Assembly: GCA_937891785.1 (NCBI GenBank)
Contig: CALAGN010000037.1
Coordinates: forward strand, 1-46,452
Source of the DNA: an uncultured Octadecabacter sp.
GTDB taxonomy: Bacteria; Pseudomonadota; Alphaproteobacteria; Rhodobacterales; Rhodobacteraceae
Direction: 5' to 3'
DNA: 46,452 nt
Part shown: piece by piece, positions 35,726-45,150 of the stretch
Layout: each line of letters starts with the position of its first letter
Position numbering within the stretch: position 1 is the stretch's first letter
Translations under genes and position numbers: made by a program
Notes under the pieces: generated by a model
Database searches by the model: none
Seen by the model: the letters and a program-made list of their open reading frames with translations, nothing else
What the model was told of the DNA's origin: nothing

Positions 35726-36640
35726 CTACGCGATGACGCAAGCCTCGCTTCCGCGCAACACATGGCGGGCAGTCTTGATCGCGCTAATACACTTGTGAGC
35801 TTCCAACTCGGGAAACAGCGCGACCAGTTCGGCGCGCAAATCCGCATCAGAATCAAGCATCACGTCCCCCGGGAAAAACGTCTCCGTGGCAACGCCCTCG
35901 GCAAAGATGACCTCGTGGTTGTCGCACATGATGTGATGATAAGACACAAAGCGAATCGGGAACTGGTGGATCGTGTCGCCGTTGATCAGGTGCTTGGCGG
36001 CAACAAGGACTTCGTCTTGCCCAAAGAATAGTTCGGCCTGCCAACCACTGACCAAGATGCGGTGCTGCGGCGATACCAACAGTTCGCGTTGGTTTCCGAT
36101 GGCATTGGGCGCAAATCTGATTGGGGCGAAATCGTCCTGACCGGCAACTCCTCGCCGCCCCGTCCAGATGAGCGGCTGAAGACCATTATCTTTCGTCACA
36201 ACGAGGTCACCGACCTCCAAATCTTCAACTGCGCGCTGCCCGACAGACGTCTCGATCATGGTGCCGGCCACGAAACATGGCGGTCCCAGGCCCGCAACAT
36301 CAAGCGGGCCCAGTCCGCTGACCCAAGTTGATGAATCAAGTGTACCGTTTTGCAGAGCCTGACCATCTGTTGGCGTAAAGACCACTTGCCCATTGGCAAG
36401 ATAGAACGTGATCCCGGTGTAGGTCACACTCCCGACGCCCAGCACATTCACACTGACCGTGTCACCCGGATAGGATGACGTGATATCCGAGCCGTTCACA
36501 CGGTCATTGTCGAAGCGGTCGAAATCGTCGTCGTTGTTCTGATCAACCAATGTGTAGTTGACATAGTTGAGGGTCGCGCCGCCCGGCGGCGGGTTTGCTG
36601 GGTCCATTAGAAAGAACTGGTCTGTATAGCTTGTCGGCAA
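35726..36640 (-). CDS. Hint-domain (Hedgehog/intein-like) protein
   Basis: The 304-residue protein has an N-terminal acidic domain and a C-terminal Hint domain. The N-terminal part contains DQNNDDDFDRFDNDRVNGSD at about 33-52, an Asp-rich stretch resembling calcium-binding loops. The Hint domain opens at Cys122 (CFVAGTMIETSVGQRAVEDL, then EVGDLV) and includes LLVSPQHRILVSG and HHIMCDNHEVIFAEGVATET. I choose TTG at 36640, since related roseobacter proteins begin MPTxYTDQF and GGGG lies 5 nt upstream; an ATG at 36754 would add unrelated sequence. No signal peptide is visible. The function of this family is not established. Confidence 0.83.
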   Translation of the reverse strand: MPTSYTDQFFLMDPANPPPGGATLNYVNYTLVDQNNDDDFDRFDNDRVNGSDITSSYPGDTVSVNVLGVGSVTYTGITFYLANGQVVFTPTDGQALQNGTLDSSTWVSGLGPLDVAGLGPPCFVAGTMIETSVGQRAVEDLEVGDLVVTKDNGLQPLIWTGRRGVAGQDDFAPIRFAPNAIGNQRELLVSPQHRILVSGWQAELFFGQDEVLVAAKHLINGDTIHQFPIRFVSYHHIMCDNHEVIFAEGVATETFFPGDVMLDSDADLRAELVALFPELEAHKCISAIKTARHVLRGSEACVIA

Positions 36641-36796
36641 AATGACCCCACATTGTTGTAAATACGTAAACAATGCGACGTTTGCGGGGCAATTGTGTCG
36701 TCTCTGTGGCGAAGACTGAGCCAATCTCAGCAGAATGTGGCAAAACCAAGGCAATTAGGCCCTGTTTTTGCAAGATTGTATCACATCCGGAAACAG

Positions 36797-39700
36797 TTAC
36801 TCGGCAGGAATCGCCGCGCTTTCGTATGACAGTGGTGCAGGAATATGCACGAGCATTTCCGTGGGGCAAAGCTGAAGGAATTTCCCCTTCTCAAGGTCCC
36901 AGTGCTGCAAAATGTCAGCCGCTTTACGGCTTCCCGTCTCTGCGTGATGTTCCGCGATCAAGGCTTTCAGTTGACCTTCCCAATGATCAACCGTGACGGG
37001 GCACGTCACCAGAGTTTCCATGTTGATCAGCGGTGCTATGTCGCCGACTTCATCATAAATGTAAGCCATGCCGCCAGTCATACCCGCACCAAAGTTTGCC
37101 CCGATGGACCCAAGGATTACAGCAACGCCACCAGTCATATACTCACAACCGTTAGAGCCGCAGCCTTCAATCACGGCCTTCGCGCCACTGTTTCGAACGG
37201 CGAAACGTTCGCCCGCACGACCCGCGGCAAACAGATACCCATCCGTCGCGCCATACAGAACTGTGTTGCCAATGATCGTGTTTTCCGATGCAACCAACGG
37301 GCTCGCCATTGGTGGCCGCACAATAATCGTGCCGCCAGACAGACCCTTTCCGACATAATCGTTGGCATCGCCCGACACCTCAATCTTAAGGCCGAGTGCT
37401 GCAAAAGCGCCTAGCGATTGACCCGCCGACCCCTTGAGTTTGACCGTCAGGTGATCGCGTTGCAACGCATTGCGCATACCGAAATTCTTGACGATATGGC
37501 TAGACGTGCGTGTGCCGATGGAACGCAGCGTGTTCTGCACTGCATACTCCAGCTGCATCTTCTCACCGTCGTTCAAGAAGCGCGCAGCGTCCTTAACGAT
37601 TTCAGCGTCGAGCGTGTCGGGAACTGGATTGCGCGGTTTGTTGCGGTCATAGACAATATCTGCCGCGCCATCGACTGTGATCAGCAGCGGATTCAAGTCG
37701 AGATCATCCAGATGCGCCGACCCTCGCGAAACCTGCGTCAACAGGTCAGCGCGGCCAATGATATCGTCCATGGAGCGCGCGCCGATGCTCGCAAGAATTT
37801 CGCGCACTTCGGTCGCGTAGAACGTAATCAGGTTCACGACCTTATCCGCGTTGCCGGTAAACTTACCGCGCAGGGCTTCATCCTGCGTGCAGACACCAAC
37901 AGGACAGGTGTTCGACTGGCACTGCCGTACCATGATGCAGCCCATCGCGATCAGTGCGGCCGTGCCGATGCCGTATTCCTCGGCCCCCAGCATCGCCGCC
38001 ATGACGATATCTCGCCCTGTTCGCAGGCCCCCATCGGTGCGCAACGTCACGCGGCCACGCAGGTTGTTCATGCTGAGCACTTGATGCGCTTCGGTCAGGC
38101 CCATCTCCCAAGGCAGGCCTGCGTATTTGATTGAAGTAGCAGGCGACGCGCCGGTGCCACCGTTGTGACCGGAAATCAGGATGATATCCGCCTTGGCCTT
38201 GGCCACACCGGCAGCAATCGTGCCAATGCCGCTGGATGCGACCAATTTGACAGTCACCTTACAACGCGGGTTGATCTGTTTGAGATCATAGATCAGCTGC
38301 GCAAGATCCTCGATTGAATAGATATCGTGGTGTGGCGGTGGTGAAATCAGCGTCACGCCCTTTGTCGAATGGCGCAGACGCGCGATCAGGTCTGTAACCT
38401 TCATCCCCGGAAGCTGCCCGCCTTCGCCGGGCTTGGCACCTTGCGCGACTTTGATCTCAAGCTCTTCGCACTGGTTCAGGTATTCCGCCGTAACGCCAAA
38501 GCGCCCAGATGCGACCTGCTTGATCTTAGCAGACGGATTGTCGCCGTTGGGTTCGGGCACGAAATGCGCAGGGTCTTCACCACCCTCGCCACTATCAGAT
38601 TTGGCCCCGATCCGGTTCATCGCCACGTTCAGTGTTTTATGCGCCTCCGGCGATAGTGCCCCCAGCGACATACCCGGTGTAACGAACCGTTTGCGGATCG
38701 ACGTGATCGACTCAACTTCTTCGATTGGAATCGCTTGACCCATCGCTTTGATCGCCAAAAGATCGCGCAAGTGGATTGGCGGGTTGGCCTGCATTAGGCT
38801 CGAATATTGCTTCCACATTTCAAATGATGCGGTGTTACAGGCGTTCTGCAAAAGGTGCATTGTCTGCGCTTCCCACGCGTGCTTTTCGCCCGTACGGCGC
38901 GCCTTATAGAAACCTCCGATCGGCAACACATCGCTACCGCCACGCCAACCTGCGTAATGCACGGCCGCGACTTTCTTTTGGATGCCGCTCACACCGATGC
39001 CGGAAATGCGCGACTGCATGCCTGGAAAATATTCGGCGACCATCGCACGGGACAGGCCCACGGCCTCAAAATTCAGACCACCACGATAAGACGAGATGAC
39101 TGATATCCCCATCTTGGCCATGATCTTGAGCAGACCTTGGTCGATGGCGGTGCGATAGCGCGCCACGGCCTCGGTTAGTGTTCCTTCAAGAAGGTTGCGA
39201 CCTATACGATCAGCCAAAGAATCTTCGGCAAGATAGGCGTTCACAACCGTTGCGCCACAGCCAATCAGCACGGCAAAGTAGTGCGGGTCGATGCATTCAG
39301 CCGACCGGACGTTCAGCGAACAGAAGGTCCGCAACCCTTTGCGTGTCAGCCAGCTATGAACAGCACTAGTAGCAAGGATCATTGGGATCGCGACAAGGTC
39401 CTGTCCTTGATGCTGGTCGGTCAGAATGAGGTGACCTGAACCGCTACGAACCGCGTCTTCGGCCTCGGCGCGAATGCGCTCCAGCGCTTGACCAAGCGCG
39501 GCTGGGCCACCGTCAGCATCAAAAGTGCAGTCAATTTCGGAGCAAGGCGCGTTAAAGGCAATTTTTAGAGCTTCCCATTGGGCATTGCCAACAAAAGGGC
39601 TGTCGAGAACCAAAATTTCGGTTTGGCTGCTGTCTTCATCCAGCACGTTCTTGAGATTGCCAAACCGTGTCTTGAGGCTCATCACGCGGAATTCGCGCAA

Positions 39701-41335
39701 GCTATCGATCGGCGGGTTGGTGACTTGGCTAAAGTTCTGGCGGAAAAAATGTGACAACGGGCGGTATTTCTCGGAGAGCACTGCGCTGGGCGTATCATCC
39801 CCCATCGAGGCAAGCGTTTCCTTGGCGTCCTCGGCCATCGGGGCCAGAATCTGTTCAAGCTCTTCGATGGTATACCCCGCAGCGATCTGGCGTTTGCGCA
39901 GCTCAGCACCTTCAAACAGGGGCACTTCGATCACAGACCCAAGCGCATCGTCCAACTCGTTTATTTTGCCAACCCATTCGCCAAATGGCTGAGCCGTCGA
40001 CAGCTTGTCCTTGATTTCGACATCGTGGAAAAGCCCGCCTTTTTCCATGTCGACCGCAATCATCTGGCCGGGACCAAGCGCGCCCTTTTCAACAACGCCT
40101 GCTTCATTGATTGGCACCATGCCCGCTTCGGACCCTGCGATCAGCAGGCCTTCGCCGGTTACGACATACCGCATCGGGCGCAGACCGTTGCGGTCAAGAC
40201 CTGCACAAACCCAGCGACCATCGGTCATCGCCAGTGCTGCGGGGCCATCCCAAGGTTCCATCACTGAGTTGCAGTAGGAATACATGTCGCGCCACGCCTG
40301 CGGCAGTTCTGTTGCTTGCTTGGACCAGCTTTCCGGCACCATCATCGTTTTGGCCATTGGCGCACTACGGCCAGCGCGCACGAGAACCTCGAACACCGCG
40401 TCAAGCGCACCTGAATCCGACGACCCCAATGGAATGATCGGCTTGATATCTTCGGCCATGTCGCCAAATGTGCTGCTCGCCATGCGAATTTCATGGCTCT
40501 TCATCCAGTTGACGTTGCCTTTCAGCGTGTTGATTTCGCCGTTATGGGCCAACATGCGGAAAGGCTGAGCCAGCCACCACTGCGGGAACGTGTTGGTTGA
40601 GTAGCGCTGGTGATAGATCGCGAAAGCGCTCTCGAAACGTGCGTCCATCAAGTCGGGGTAGAATTCAGCGACCTGCTCGGCCAGCATCATGCCCTTATAA
40701 ATGATCGAACGGCACGACAGGCTTGCCAGATACAGCTCCCGGATACCCGCTGCGGCAGAGGCTTTTTCAATACGCCGACGGATGACATACAACTCGCGCT
40801 CAAACTGTTCCTCGTCCACGCCCTTGGCATTGGAAATCAGGATCTGTTCGATCTCGGGGCGGGTCGCATTCGCCTTTTCGCCAAGACAGGCAATATCGAC
40901 CGGCACATGACGCCAGCCATAGATATAGTGGCCCATGCGCAGAACTTCGGTTTCGATGATCGTGCGGCAGGTTTCCTGCGCTCCAAAATTCGTGCGCGGC
41001 AGGAACACCTGACCGACGGCGATAAGCTCGTTTATGCGCGGTTCGTGTCCTGTGCGGCGCACCTGATCGTAAAAGAACTCGACCGGAATCTGCACGTGGA
41101 TACCGGCGCCATCGCCGGTTTTACCGTCAGCATCCACCGCACCGCGATGCCAAATCGCCTTGAGCGCGGCAATGCCGTTTTCCACAACGCGGCGGGATTT
41201 CTTGCCGTCGATCGAGACAACCAATCCAACGCCGCAGCTAGATTTTTCATCCTCATGAGCATAGAGGCCGTTATTGGCTAGCCACTCACGGCGGGCGGTT
41301 TCTTTTTCAGCCCAAAGGTCATCATATTGCGTCAT
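36797..41335 (-). CDS. gltB: Glutamate synthase (NADPH), large subunit
   Basis: GltB makes two glutamates from glutamine and 2-oxoglutarate with electrons from GltD. The 1512-residue protein begins with a 33-residue propeptide cleaved before Cys34 (SSCGVGLV), the glutaminase nucleophile. The central domain and the FMN-binding synthase domain follow, with ISGHNGGTGASPATSIKYAG. The 3Fe-4S ligands lie in CIMVRQCQSNTCPVGVC. The alpha-subunit C-terminal beta-helix has repeated G-x-x-G turns. I use ATG 41335 because AAGGAG lies 7 nt upstream; an in-frame ATG at 41350 overlaps the preceding gene. Last gene of gltD-(two unknown genes)-gltB. Confidence 0.97.
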   Translation of the reverse strand: MTQYDDLWAEKETARREWLANNGLYAHEDEKSSCGVGLVVSIDGKKSRRVVENGIAALKAIWHRGAVDADGKTGDGAGIHVQIPVEFFYDQVRRTGHEPRINELIAVGQVFLPRTNFGAQETCRTIIETEVLRMGHYIYGWRHVPVDIACLGEKANATRPEIEQILISNAKGVDEEQFERELYVIRRRIEKASAAAGIRELYLASLSCRSIIYKGMMLAEQVAEFYPDLMDARFESAFAIYHQRYSTNTFPQWWLAQPFRMLAHNGEINTLKGNVNWMKSHEIRMASSTFGDMAEDIKPIIPLGSSDSGALDAVFEVLVRAGRSAPMAKTMMVPESWSKQATELPQAWRDMYSYCNSVMEPWDGPAALAMTDGRWVCAGLDRNGLRPMRYVVTGEGLLIAGSEAGMVPINEAGVVEKGALGPGQMIAVDMEKGGLFHDVEIKDKLSTAQPFGEWVGKINELDDALGSVIEVPLFEGAELRKRQIAAGYTIEELEQILAPMAEDAKETLASMGDDTPSAVLSEKYRPLSHFFRQNFSQVTNPPIDSLREFRVMSLKTRFGNLKNVLDEDSSQTEILVLDSPFVGNAQWEALKIAFNAPCSEIDCTFDADGGPAALGQALERIRAEAEDAVRSGSGHLILTDQHQGQDLVAIPMILATSAVHSWLTRKGLRTFCSLNVRSAECIDPHYFAVLIGCGATVVNAYLAEDSLADRIGRNLLEGTLTEAVARYRTAIDQGLLKIMAKMGISVISSYRGGLNFEAVGLSRAMVAEYFPGMQSRISGIGVSGIQKKVAAVHYAGWRGGSDVLPIGGFYKARRTGEKHAWEAQTMHLLQNACNTASFEMWKQYSSLMQANPPIHLRDLLAIKAMGQAIPIEEVESITSIRKRFVTPGMSLGALSPEAHKTLNVAMNRIGAKSDSGEGGEDPAHFVPEPNGDNPSAKIKQVASGRFGVTAEYLNQCEELEIKVAQGAKPGEGGQLPGMKVTDLIARLRHSTKGVTLISPPPHHDIYSIEDLAQLIYDLKQINPRCKVTVKLVASSGIGTIAAGVAKAKADIILISGHNGGTGASPATSIKYAGLPWEMGLTEAHQVLSMNNLRGRVTLRTDGGLRTGRDIVMAAMLGAEEYGIGTAALIAMGCIMVRQCQSNTCPVGVCTQDEALRGKFTGNADKVVNLITFYATEVREILASIGARSMDDIIGRADLLTQVSRGSAHLDDLDLNPLLITVDGAADIVYDRNKPRNPVPDTLDAEIVKDAARFLNDGEKMQLEYAVQNTLRSIGTRTSSHIVKNFGMRNALQRDHLTVKLKGSAGQSLGAFAALGLKIEVSGDANDYVGKGLSGGTIIVRPPMASPLVASENTIIGNTVLYGATDGYLFAAGRAGERFAVRNSGAKAVIEGCGSNGCEYMTGGVAVILGSIGANFGAGMTGGMAYIYDEVGDIAPLINMETLVTCPVTVDHWEGQLKALIAEHHAETGSRKAADILQHWDLEKGKFLQLCPTEMLVHIPAPLSYESAAIPAE

Positions 41336-41346
41336 GGTGTGCTCCT

Positions 41347-42057
41347 TCATGGTCCGCTGACCCGCGTGGGTAGGGAAATATCGACGCCGTCTGCCGATGA
41401 CAGAATGACGTCACAATCATAGATCGGTTCGACGGCCAAAAAGCCGTCCTCTCCGGGAAAAAAAAATGCGACTGGCGTGTTGTCACGGCCGTAGGATTCG
41501 TCTGGCGTCGTGACCTGACGCACGCCTGAAAGGAATATCCGCCAGTCGCGATGAATGAACTCGCGCCCCTCAGAGCGCCACAGTTCCTGTCCGCTCAGAT
41601 TCCGGACCGTCATTTCATATTCGGTCTCTTCCAGCTCCACGCCGTCAATGACGACCTTGCGGCCTGTCAGACGATCAAGGCCGGTGAACTGAAGCACGCC
41701 TTCTTGATCCGAGGTTGTGCTGAAATTCCACGAGTCCGCGCCGATTTCGATCAGGTCGCTGAACGACGCAGGGTCTTCGATCACTGGGCCAAGCCGTTCC
41801 GTATCGCCTGTAATCGGGCTAAAGCTTTCCACCCATTGGGTATCGGCATCAATGGTGGACATGTAGATCATGCCAGTCTCGTCCATATCAACGCGGCGTT
41901 GATGACCTTGGGGATCGCTGGCACAGATGAAGTTATGTGTGACCATACAGGCGCGTTTTTGAATCGTGACATAGCCCTCACAACCCTGCGGCAGACCAAA
42001 GGTCTGCGCGCCAGCCGGGCTTGCAAGTACGGCAAGGGCAAAGGCCACACGGATCAT
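41347..42057 (-). CDS. Unknown secreted protein, paralogue B of the glt operon
   Basis: The 236-residue protein has a signal peptide (MIRVAFALAVLASPAGAQ). I do not recognise the family. Cysteines at 26, 37 and 45 have the spacing C-x10-C-x7-C, and a fourth lies in IYDCDVILSS near the end. Shared with the neighbouring gene are PQGC-x-G, RAC, FTGLDRLTGRKVVIDG, EYEMTV, the RExxxRDWRIFLSGV segment and FFPGEDGF. The start overlaps the upstream paralogue's stop as ATGA, and its own stop lies 12 nt before gltB. Four cysteines and export suggest a small disulfide-bonded periplasmic protein. Confidence 0.85.
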   Translation of the reverse strand: MIRVAFALAVLASPAGAQTFGLPQGCEGYVTIQKRACMVTHNFICASDPQGHQRRVDMDETGMIYMSTIDADTQWVESFSPITGDTERLGPVIEDPASFSDLIEIGADSWNFSTTSDQEGVLQFTGLDRLTGRKVVIDGVELEETEYEMTVRNLSGQELWRSEGREFIHRDWRIFLSGVRQVTTPDESYGRDNTPVAFFFPGEDGFLAVEPIYDCDVILSSADGVDISLPTRVSGP

Positions 42058-42752
42058 TGCGCGCCCTCAAAGCTGCTCATGATCACCCCGCAGCCGAATT
42101 TCGGAGTTGATGAAAAAAAGCCCGCTTCGCCGGGGTAGATGAATTCGACCGGCGACGCATCAAACTGATCGTCCGGCGTTTCGCTGCTCCACGAAACACC
42201 GAAAAAGAACATACGGTGACGCTCGCTCACAAACTGGCGGCCCGCGTTCGAGGCCGTGATATTGCCCGCAGGATCAAGCTGATCGTAAGCATATTCCGTG
42301 TTCAGCAAAACCTCGCCATCGATCACGGTTGTTTCGCCCGTCAGGCGGTCAAAACCCACATAACGTTCTGGATCAGCATTCACGCTTGGGACGGTTGTAA
42401 AGTCGTAGGTATCATAACCTTCGGCGAACAGCTCGGTCAGGCTTTCGGGATCAGGTGCAGGCAGTTGCATTTCTTCGGTGCGTGGTGGCGCCGCATAGTA
42501 GGTTTCTAACCATTGGAATTCGGCATCGACCTTGCGGACTTGAAATGGTCCGGCTTGCGAAAATACGCTGACCCACTGTTCGCCAGCGGCGTCACCCTCG
42601 CAGGTCCAGATGTTGGACACGAGACAGGCGCGGTATTGAACGGTCAATGTCCCCGTGCAGCCTTGCGGCGGTTGAAACGATGATTGCGCCGCAAGTGATG
42701 AGGGAGCCATCAAGGCAATCGACAGCAGAATATGGCGGGTTATCCGGATCAT
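42054..42752 (-). CDS. Unknown secreted protein, paralogue A of the glt operon
   Basis: The 232-residue protein begins with a signal peptide (MIRITRHILLSIALMAPSSL, then AAQ). It is clearly related to the next gene: cysteines at 32, 43 and 51 keep exactly C-x10-C-x7-C, and the late cysteine is in KFGCGVIMSS. FDRLTGETTVIDGEVLLNTEY, RQFVSERHRMFFFGV and FIYPGEAGF match segment by segment. Overlaps gltD by 4 nt (ATGA) and its paralogue by 4 nt, so all four genes of the operon are packed end to end. No enzyme motif is visible. Confidence 0.85.
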   Translation of the reverse strand: MIRITRHILLSIALMAPSSLAAQSSFQPPQGCTGTLTVQYRACLVSNIWTCEGDAAGEQWVSVFSQAGPFQVRKVDAEFQWLETYYAAPPRTEEMQLPAPDPESLTELFAEGYDTYDFTTVPSVNADPERYVGFDRLTGETTVIDGEVLLNTEYAYDQLDPAGNITASNAGRQFVSERHRMFFFGVSWSSETPDDQFDASPVEFIYPGEAGFFSSTPKFGCGVIMSSFEGAQ

Positions 42753-44182
42753 TGCGCTGCAACGCCGGCGGCTTGACTGATGTAGTCAAGGATCGCATCA
42801 GCCGCATCACGCCCGTCACGAATTGCCCAAACAACGAGGCTTGCGCCACGCACAATGTCCCCAGCCGCATAGACGCCTTCTAGGTTGGTCTTGCCGGTCG
42901 TGAAGTCGGCCTTGATCGTACCCCAGCGCGTCACTTCAAGATCAGGCACACCCCAAAGGGTTGGCAGGTCTTCGGGTTCAAAGCCGAGCGCCTTGATGAC
43001 GAGATCGGACTGTTCGATGTAATCGCTGCCTTCGATCAGTTCGGGCATTTGGCGGCCAGTTGCATCCGGCGCACCAAGGCGCATTTTCTGCACCATGACT
43101 CCTTCAACGGCGTCGCCGGCAAAGCCTTTGGGCGCTGCGAGCCAAACAAACTCAACACCCTCTTCTTCGGCGTTTTGGACTTCGCGCTGCGAGCCGGGCA
43201 TATTGGCCTTGTCACGGCGATACAGGCACTTCACGCTTTCAGCGCCTTGACGGATCGCCGTGCGCACACAGTCCATGGCAGTGTCACCGCCGCCGATCAC
43301 AACAACTTTCTTGCCAGCCGCGTTCAGCTCTCCGCTTTCAAATTCCTCGACGATATCGCCAAAGCTTTTGCGGTTGCTGGCGGTCAGATAATCAATCGCG
43401 CGCACGATGCCGTCAGCGCCAGACCCCGGCGCTTGAAGATCGCGGGTCTTGTAAACGCCCGTCGCGATCAAGACTGCGTCATGTTTGCCGCGAATCGCGT
43501 CAAAGGTAAGATCTTCACCGACATTACAGTTCAGAACAATTTCTACGCCGCCGTCTTCAAGTTGGGCCATGCGCTGCATGACGATGTCTTTTTCAAGCTT
43601 GAAACCGGGGATGCCATAAGTAAGCAAACCGCCGCCGCGGTCATAGCGGTCATAAACTGTGACCTGCACGCCAAAGCGGCGCAAACGATCGGCAGCAGCA
43701 AGGCCACCCGGCCCTGCGCCAATAATCCCAACGCTTTCAGTGCGCTCAATTGCAGGTCGGATCGGCTTGACCCAACCTTTTTCGAACGCAGTGTCGGTGA
43801 TGTATTTTTCGACGGCCCCGATGGTGACAGTGCCATGGCCGGATTGTTCGATCACGCAGTTGCCTTCACACAGTCGATCCTGCGGGCAAATACGGCCACA
43901 GATTTCCGGGAACGTGTTGGTGGCTTGTGCAATCTCATAGGCTTCTTCAAGCCGCCCTTCAGCGGTTAAGCGAAGCCAGTCAGGAATGTTGTTGTGCAAC
44001 GGGCAGTGGCTTTGGCAATAGGGCACGCCGCACTGGCTGCACCGGCTCGCCTGCTCGGCAGCCTTGTCGCGGGCATACTCGGAATAGATTTCGTCAAAGT
44101 CCTGACGGCGCAGATTTGGCACACGCTTTTCAGGCATGTCCCGCTCTACAGTCACAAATTTCAACATCTTCTGGCCAGCCAT
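42749..44182 (-). CDS. gltD: Glutamate synthase (NADPH), small subunit
   Basis: GltD oxidises NADPH and passes electrons to GltB. The 477-residue protein has the N-terminal 4Fe-4S cysteines CSQCGVPYCQSHCPL and CGRICPQDRLCEGNC. The FAD-binding site is VGIIGAGPGGLAAADRL with the GGLLTYGIPGFKLEK segment, and the NADPH-binding site is VVVIGGGDTAMDCVRTA. The end is YAAGDIVRGASLVVWAIRDG. ATG at 44182 with GGAGG 7 nt upstream. First gene of the operon; two repeated elements lie upstream at 44241-44337. Confidence 0.96.
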   Translation of the reverse strand: MAGQKMLKFVTVERDMPEKRVPNLRRQDFDEIYSEYARDKAAEQASRCSQCGVPYCQSHCPLHNNIPDWLRLTAEGRLEEAYEIAQATNTFPEICGRICPQDRLCEGNCVIEQSGHGTVTIGAVEKYITDTAFEKGWVKPIRPAIERTESVGIIGAGPGGLAAADRLRRFGVQVTVYDRYDRGGGLLTYGIPGFKLEKDIVMQRMAQLEDGGVEIVLNCNVGEDLTFDAIRGKHDAVLIATGVYKTRDLQAPGSGADGIVRAIDYLTASNRKSFGDIVEEFESGELNAAGKKVVVIGGGDTAMDCVRTAIRQGAESVKCLYRRDKANMPGSQREVQNAEEEGVEFVWLAAPKGFAGDAVEGVMVQKMRLGAPDATGRQMPELIEGSDYIEQSDLVIKALGFEPEDLPTLWGVPDLEVTRWGTIKADFTTGKTNLEGVYAAGDIVRGASLVVWAIRDGRDAADAILDYISQAAGVAAQ

Positions 44183-44240
44183 ACCGCATCCTCCGTCATG
44201 ATCCCGGATGCATTTGATAGAATGGGTTGTCAGAAATGAA

Positions 44241-44337
44241 AAGGCAGCATTGCTGACGTAATTATGAGAAATATTGCTGCTCGCTAGAAAATTTGCCTGG
44301 TCTTTGGTAAATTTAAGGCAGTTATGCTGACATATTA
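44241..44337 (-). promoter_or_regulatory. Two direct repeats upstream of gltD
   Basis: Read on the minus strand, GTCAGCAtaaCTGCCTT (44331-44315) and GTCAGCAatgCTGCCTT (44257-44241) share 14 or 15 of 17 bases, centres 74 nt apart. The second contains the palindrome CAGCATTGCTG on the plus strand. They lie in the 156-nt gap before gltD, suggesting binding of a regulator (Lrp-type control of glt genes is known in enterics). No clear promoter could be fixed. Confidence 0.45.
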
Positions 44338-44338
44338 C

Positions 44339-45145
44339 CTAAAAACCGGCCAGCAGCGCTGCTATCGCAACCCCGCCAACGATGATTCGCCACCATCCGA
44401 AAATGCGATACCCGTGGCGGGTTACATAGTTCAGAATCCATTTCACCACGACGACCGCCGTCAGAAACGCCATCGCAAAGCCAATCGCGATTTCGCCCAT
44501 CGCCGATGCATCAAGAACATCGCGGTTCTTATAAAGATCATAGGAAAACGCGCCCGCCATGGTCGGCATCGACAAGAAGAACGAAAATTCAGCCGCCGCG
44601 CGTTTGCCGACACCCATCATCAAGGCCCCAACAATTGACGCGCCCGAGCGTGACACACCGGGGATCATTGCCAGACATTGGATAAAACCAATCGTCAGCG
44701 CCTTGCGCAAAGGTATCCGCATCGCGTCGTCGTGTTGCACAGGTGGGGCAGCGCGATCCACGAACAACAGGACAATCCCGCCAAGGATCAGCATAACGGC
44801 AATCAGCATCGGCGTTTCAAACAGAACCGTCTTGATAAAATCATGCGCCAGCACGCCGATAAACACGGCGGGCAAAAACGCGATCAGCACCGACAAGATG
44901 AACTGCCGCGCCACCGGATCACGGGGGGCATCACGGAATACGGCCCAGAGTTTCGTGGAATAAATCGTCAGAATCGCCAAAACCGCACCCAATTGGATTA
45001 CGACTTCAAACGTTTTTCCCGCACTTTCGAACTTAAGAAAGTGACCCGCAAGCAGCAAATGCCCCGTGGACGACACGGGAATAAACTCGGTCAGCCCTTC
45101 CAAGAGACCCAGGAAAAGGGCGACCAGCGTTGTAGATTCAGTCAT
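44339..45145 (-). CDS. uppP: Undecaprenyl-diphosphate phosphatase
   Basis: UppP (BacA) recycles the undecaprenyl carrier for peptidoglycan synthesis, and overproduction gives bacitracin resistance. The 268-residue membrane protein has about eight helices and both family motifs: [19 protein letters not shown] with the catalytic glutamates, and [19 protein letters not shown]. The ATG at 45145 lies 5 nt after the NDUFA9-like gene, so the two are probably co-transcribed. Confidence 0.95.
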   Translation of the reverse strand: MTESTTLVALFLGLLEGLTEFIPVSSTGHLLLAGHFLKFESAGKTFEVVIQLGAVLAILTIYSTKLWAVFRDAPRDPVARQFILSVLIAFLPAVFIGVLAHDFIKTVLFETPMLIAVMLILGGIVLLFVDRAAPPVQHDDAMRIPLRKALTIGFIQCLAMIPGVSRSGASIVGALMMGVGKRAAAEFSFFLSMPTMAGAFSYDLYKNRDVLDASAMGEIAIGFAMAFLTAVVVVKWILNYVTRHGYRIFGWWRIIVGGVAIAALLAGF

Positions 45146-45150
45146 GAAGT

